Of a stretch of DNA of 6,949 nt, positions 6,134-6,949 are shown one piece after another. Location: positions 1 to 6,949 of the forward strand of contig NQJI01000071.1 of the NCBI GenBank assembly GCA_002256705.1, given 5' to 3'. Positions within the stretch are counted from its first letter, which is position 1. The number at the start of each line of letters is the position of its first letter. Position numbers and translations under genes: made by a program. The DNA is from Methylococcaceae bacterium NSM2-1. Lineage in GTDB: Bacteria > Pseudomonadota > Gammaproteobacteria > Methylococcales > Methylomonadaceae. The notes beneath the pieces were generated by a model, which saw nothing but the letters and a program-made list of their open reading frames with translations, ran no database searches and was not told the DNA's origin.

Positions 6134-6145
6134 ATCACATGTGAT
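6134..6145. promoter_or_regulatory. Perfect 12-bp palindrome ATCACATGTGAT (possible operator)
   Basis: The sequence equals its own reverse complement and lies in the AT-rich gap between the second methyltransferase and the lipocalin, about 150 bp before the lipocalin start. The half-sites TCACA and TGTGA face away from the arrangement of a CRP/FNR site, so that family is not supported. It may be an operator for an unidentified dimeric regulator or chance. Confidence 0.28.
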
Positions 6146-6159
6146 TTCAAATAAACGTA

Positions 6160-6176
6160 TGAACGGTAAGCGTTCA
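6160..6176. promoter_or_regulatory. Inverted repeat TGAACG-N5-CGTTCA (possible operator or small hairpin)
   Basis: Two perfect 6-bp arms (6160-6165 and 6171-6176) flank GTAAG. The 17-bp size and GAAC/GTTC half-sites would suit a TetR-type dimeric repressor, but no regulator gene is present in the window. It ends three bases before the large palindrome begins, so it could also be part of that element's flank. Confidence 0.3.
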
Positions 6177-6178
6177 CC

Positions 6179-6255
6179 TCCCCCTTTGTAAAAGGGGGAT
6201 TGAGGGGGATTTATCTAATAAAATCTCCCCTAACCCCTCTTTTCCAAAGAGGGGA
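6179..6255. repeat. 77-bp double-hairpin palindromic intergenic repeat
   Basis: The 34-nt left arm (6179-6212) and 35-nt right arm (6221-6255) are imperfect reverse complements around an 8-nt AT-rich centre. Each arm is itself a hairpin: CCCCCTTT (6180-6187) with AAAGGGGG (6191-6198), and CCCCTCTTT (6234-6242) with AAAGAGGGG (6246-6254), both perfect with 3-nt loops. The CCCCCTTT...GGGGGATT pattern is familiar from dispersed intergenic repeats of many bacteria. No T-tract follows, so it is a poor intrinsic terminator. There is no transposase; a mobile REP/MITE-like origin is likely. Confidence 0.75.
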
Positions 6256-6286
6256 ACTGAACACTTACTATAAAGGTGGTCATACT

Positions 6287-6290
6287 GGAG
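6287..6290 (+). promoter_or_regulatory. Shine-Dalgarno supporting the TTG start of the lipocalin gene
   Basis: GGAG ends 7 nt before TTG 6298. No in-frame ATG or GTG lies close upstream, and starting at this TTG gives a complete lipoprotein signal peptide. This decides the start. Confidence 0.65.
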
Positions 6291-6297
6291 TCTCAAA

Positions 6298-6834
6298 TTG
6301 AAAAATAAATTAATCAGCTTATTAGCCGGCCTATTTACAGCGCTTATCAGTGCTTGTGCCAGCCAAAGCCTGTCACCTGTCAAACCGGTATCGTATGTTA
6401 ATTTGAATCAATTCATGGGCGACTGGTATGTGATTGCGTGCATCCCAACGGTGATTGAAACAGAGGCATACAACGCCATTGAATCCTATCAGCTCGAAAA
6501 AGACGGCAGTATCAACACTACTTTCGTTTTTCGCAAAGGTGGATTTGATGGTTCAGAAAAGCGTTATAACCCACATGGTTTTGTGGTTGAAAACACTGGC
6601 AACGCAGTCTGGGGCATGCAATTCATCTGGCCTTTCAAGTCTGAATTTATTATTGCTTATCTTGACAAGGATTATACCAACACCATCATTGCCAGAAATG
6701 CCAGGGACTATGTATGGATAATGGCGCGTACGCCTTTTATTAAGGACAGCCGATCCCAGGAACTAACAAAAACCGTTGCTAATTTAGGTTATGACGTGAG
6801 CAAGTTGCGTAAAGTGCCGCATCAGCCACATTAA
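6298..6834 (+). CDS. blc: Blc-type bacterial lipocalin, outer-membrane lipoprotein
   Basis: This 178-residue protein is almost the same length as E. coli Blc (177). It begins at a TTG codon with KNK, a hydrophobic core and the lipobox ISAC, so C20 is the predicted lipidated cysteine. Residue +2 is Ala, which does not give the Asp inner-membrane retention signal, so sorting to the outer membrane is expected. The mature part carries the lipocalin GxW signature FMGDWYVIACIP (39-50) and the late conserved strand DYVWIMARTP (137-146), then a C-terminal helix and YDVSKLRKVP (165-174). Bacterial lipocalins bind fatty acids or lysophospholipids in a beta-barrel and are thought to help maintain the membrane. 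A lipocalin next to fatty-acyl-modifying enzymes suggests it carries or scavenges the modified lipid; that link is inference. Own transcription is possible, as a 206-bp gap with dyads and a repeat precedes it. The blc symbol is by similarity of type. Confidence 0.88.
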   Translation: MKNKLISLLAGLFTALISACASQSLSPVKPVSYVNLNQFMGDWYVIACIPTVIETEAYNAIESYQLEKDGSINTTFVFRKGGFDGSEKRYNPHGFVVENTGNAVWGMQFIWPFKSEFIIAYLDKDYTNTIIARNARDYVWIMARTPFIKDSRSQELTKTVANLGYDVSKLRKVPHQPH

Positions 6835-6871
6835 ACAACTAACTGGCTAAACAGAAATAAGGAGTAGGGTA

Positions 6872-6949
6872 ATGATTGGCTTTAAAGAAACAGCAAAAGT
6901 GGTTTTGTTGGCTGCGGGTTTAATATTTGGTAATGCTGCACAAGCGGCA
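6872..6949 (+). CDS. Exported protein, N-terminal fragment (signal peptide only)
   Basis: Only 26 codons are visible before the window ends. They form a textbook Sec signal peptide: a short charged start with lysines at 5 and 9, a hydrophobic core VVLLAAGLIFG, and an AQA cleavage site with A26 as the first mature residue. AAGGAG at 6859-6864, 7 nt before the ATG, is a strong ribosome binding site. The gene begins 37 bp after the lipocalin stop, so the two are probably co-transcribed and both products act in the envelope. The mature protein cannot be identified from this fragment; chalcone-isomerase-like periplasmic proteins occur in comparable gene neighbourhoods, but nothing visible here tests that. 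Confidence 0.7.
   Translation, partial: MIGFKETAKVVLLAAGLIFGNAAQAA

Noticed and set aside
6134..6145. ATCACATGTGAT as a CRP or FNR site
   Set aside because: Those sites need TGTGA-N6-TCACA or similar; here the half-sites are in reverse order with no spacer.
6174..6383. Minus-strand frame of 69 residues covering the palindrome and the lipocalin start
   Set aside because: It begins inside the lipocalin gene and ends in translated repeat sequence, the usual artefact of this type of repeat.
1..6949. CRISPR array, tRNA, rRNA, transposase, phage or defence genes
   Set aside because: No regularly spaced repeat series, cloverleaf sequence, integrase or transposase motif, or defence domain was seen on either strand.

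Overview
The window looks like a chromosomal segment of a Gram-negative proteobacterium, probably a gammaproteobacterium. The base composition is moderate, an outer-membrane-type lipoprotein is present, and the gaps between genes carry GC-rich inverted repeats. The gene set and the repeat style would fit a methanotroph of the Methylococcales, but that is an impression from familiarity and was not tested. Every supported gene lies on the + strand.

Layout. Bases 1-4725 hold a very compact run of six genes: the tail of a membrane fatty-acid desaturase, an FAD-dependent oxidoreductase, a DUF1365 protein, a CFA-synthase-like SAM methyltransferase, a DUF2878 membrane protein and a DUF1295 membrane protein. 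Four of the five junctions overlap (4, 4, 11 and 8 bp); the only gap is 17 bp and carries a good ribosome binding site. This is almost certainly one operon whose promoter lies upstream of the window. A 334-bp gap (4726-5059) holds a GC-rich repeat element, a pair of GGGTATAC direct repeats and a weak candidate promoter. It is followed by a second, different CFA-family methyltransferase (5060-6091). A 206-bp gap then holds two dyads and a 77-bp double-hairpin palindrome. After it come a Blc-type lipocalin lipoprotein (6298-6834, TTG start) and the first 26 codons of an exported protein (6872 to the window end).

How the genes may work together. A desaturase introduces a cis double bond, a CFA-like methyltransferase adds a carbon from SAM to that double bond, and flavin and membrane reductase-like proteins could then oxidise or reduce the product. 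The first methyltransferase lacks two of the bicarbonate-site residues known from E. coli Cfa (Cys to Ser161, His to Gln293), so its product may be a methylated or further oxidised acyl chain and not a plain cyclopropane. The closest established parallel is furan fatty acid synthesis in Rhodobacter sphaeroides, where a CFA-like methylase (UfaM) acts with partner oxidoreductases on phospholipid acyl chains under singlet-oxygen stress. Three members here (DUF1365, DUF2878, DUF1295) have no firmly assigned reaction, and the second methyltransferase carries an EMFEH motif like that of coclaurine-type N-methyltransferases. The window therefore plausibly encodes an incompletely described lipid-modifying system with an envelope lipocalin; this is inference from gene content and motifs, not a demonstrated pathway.
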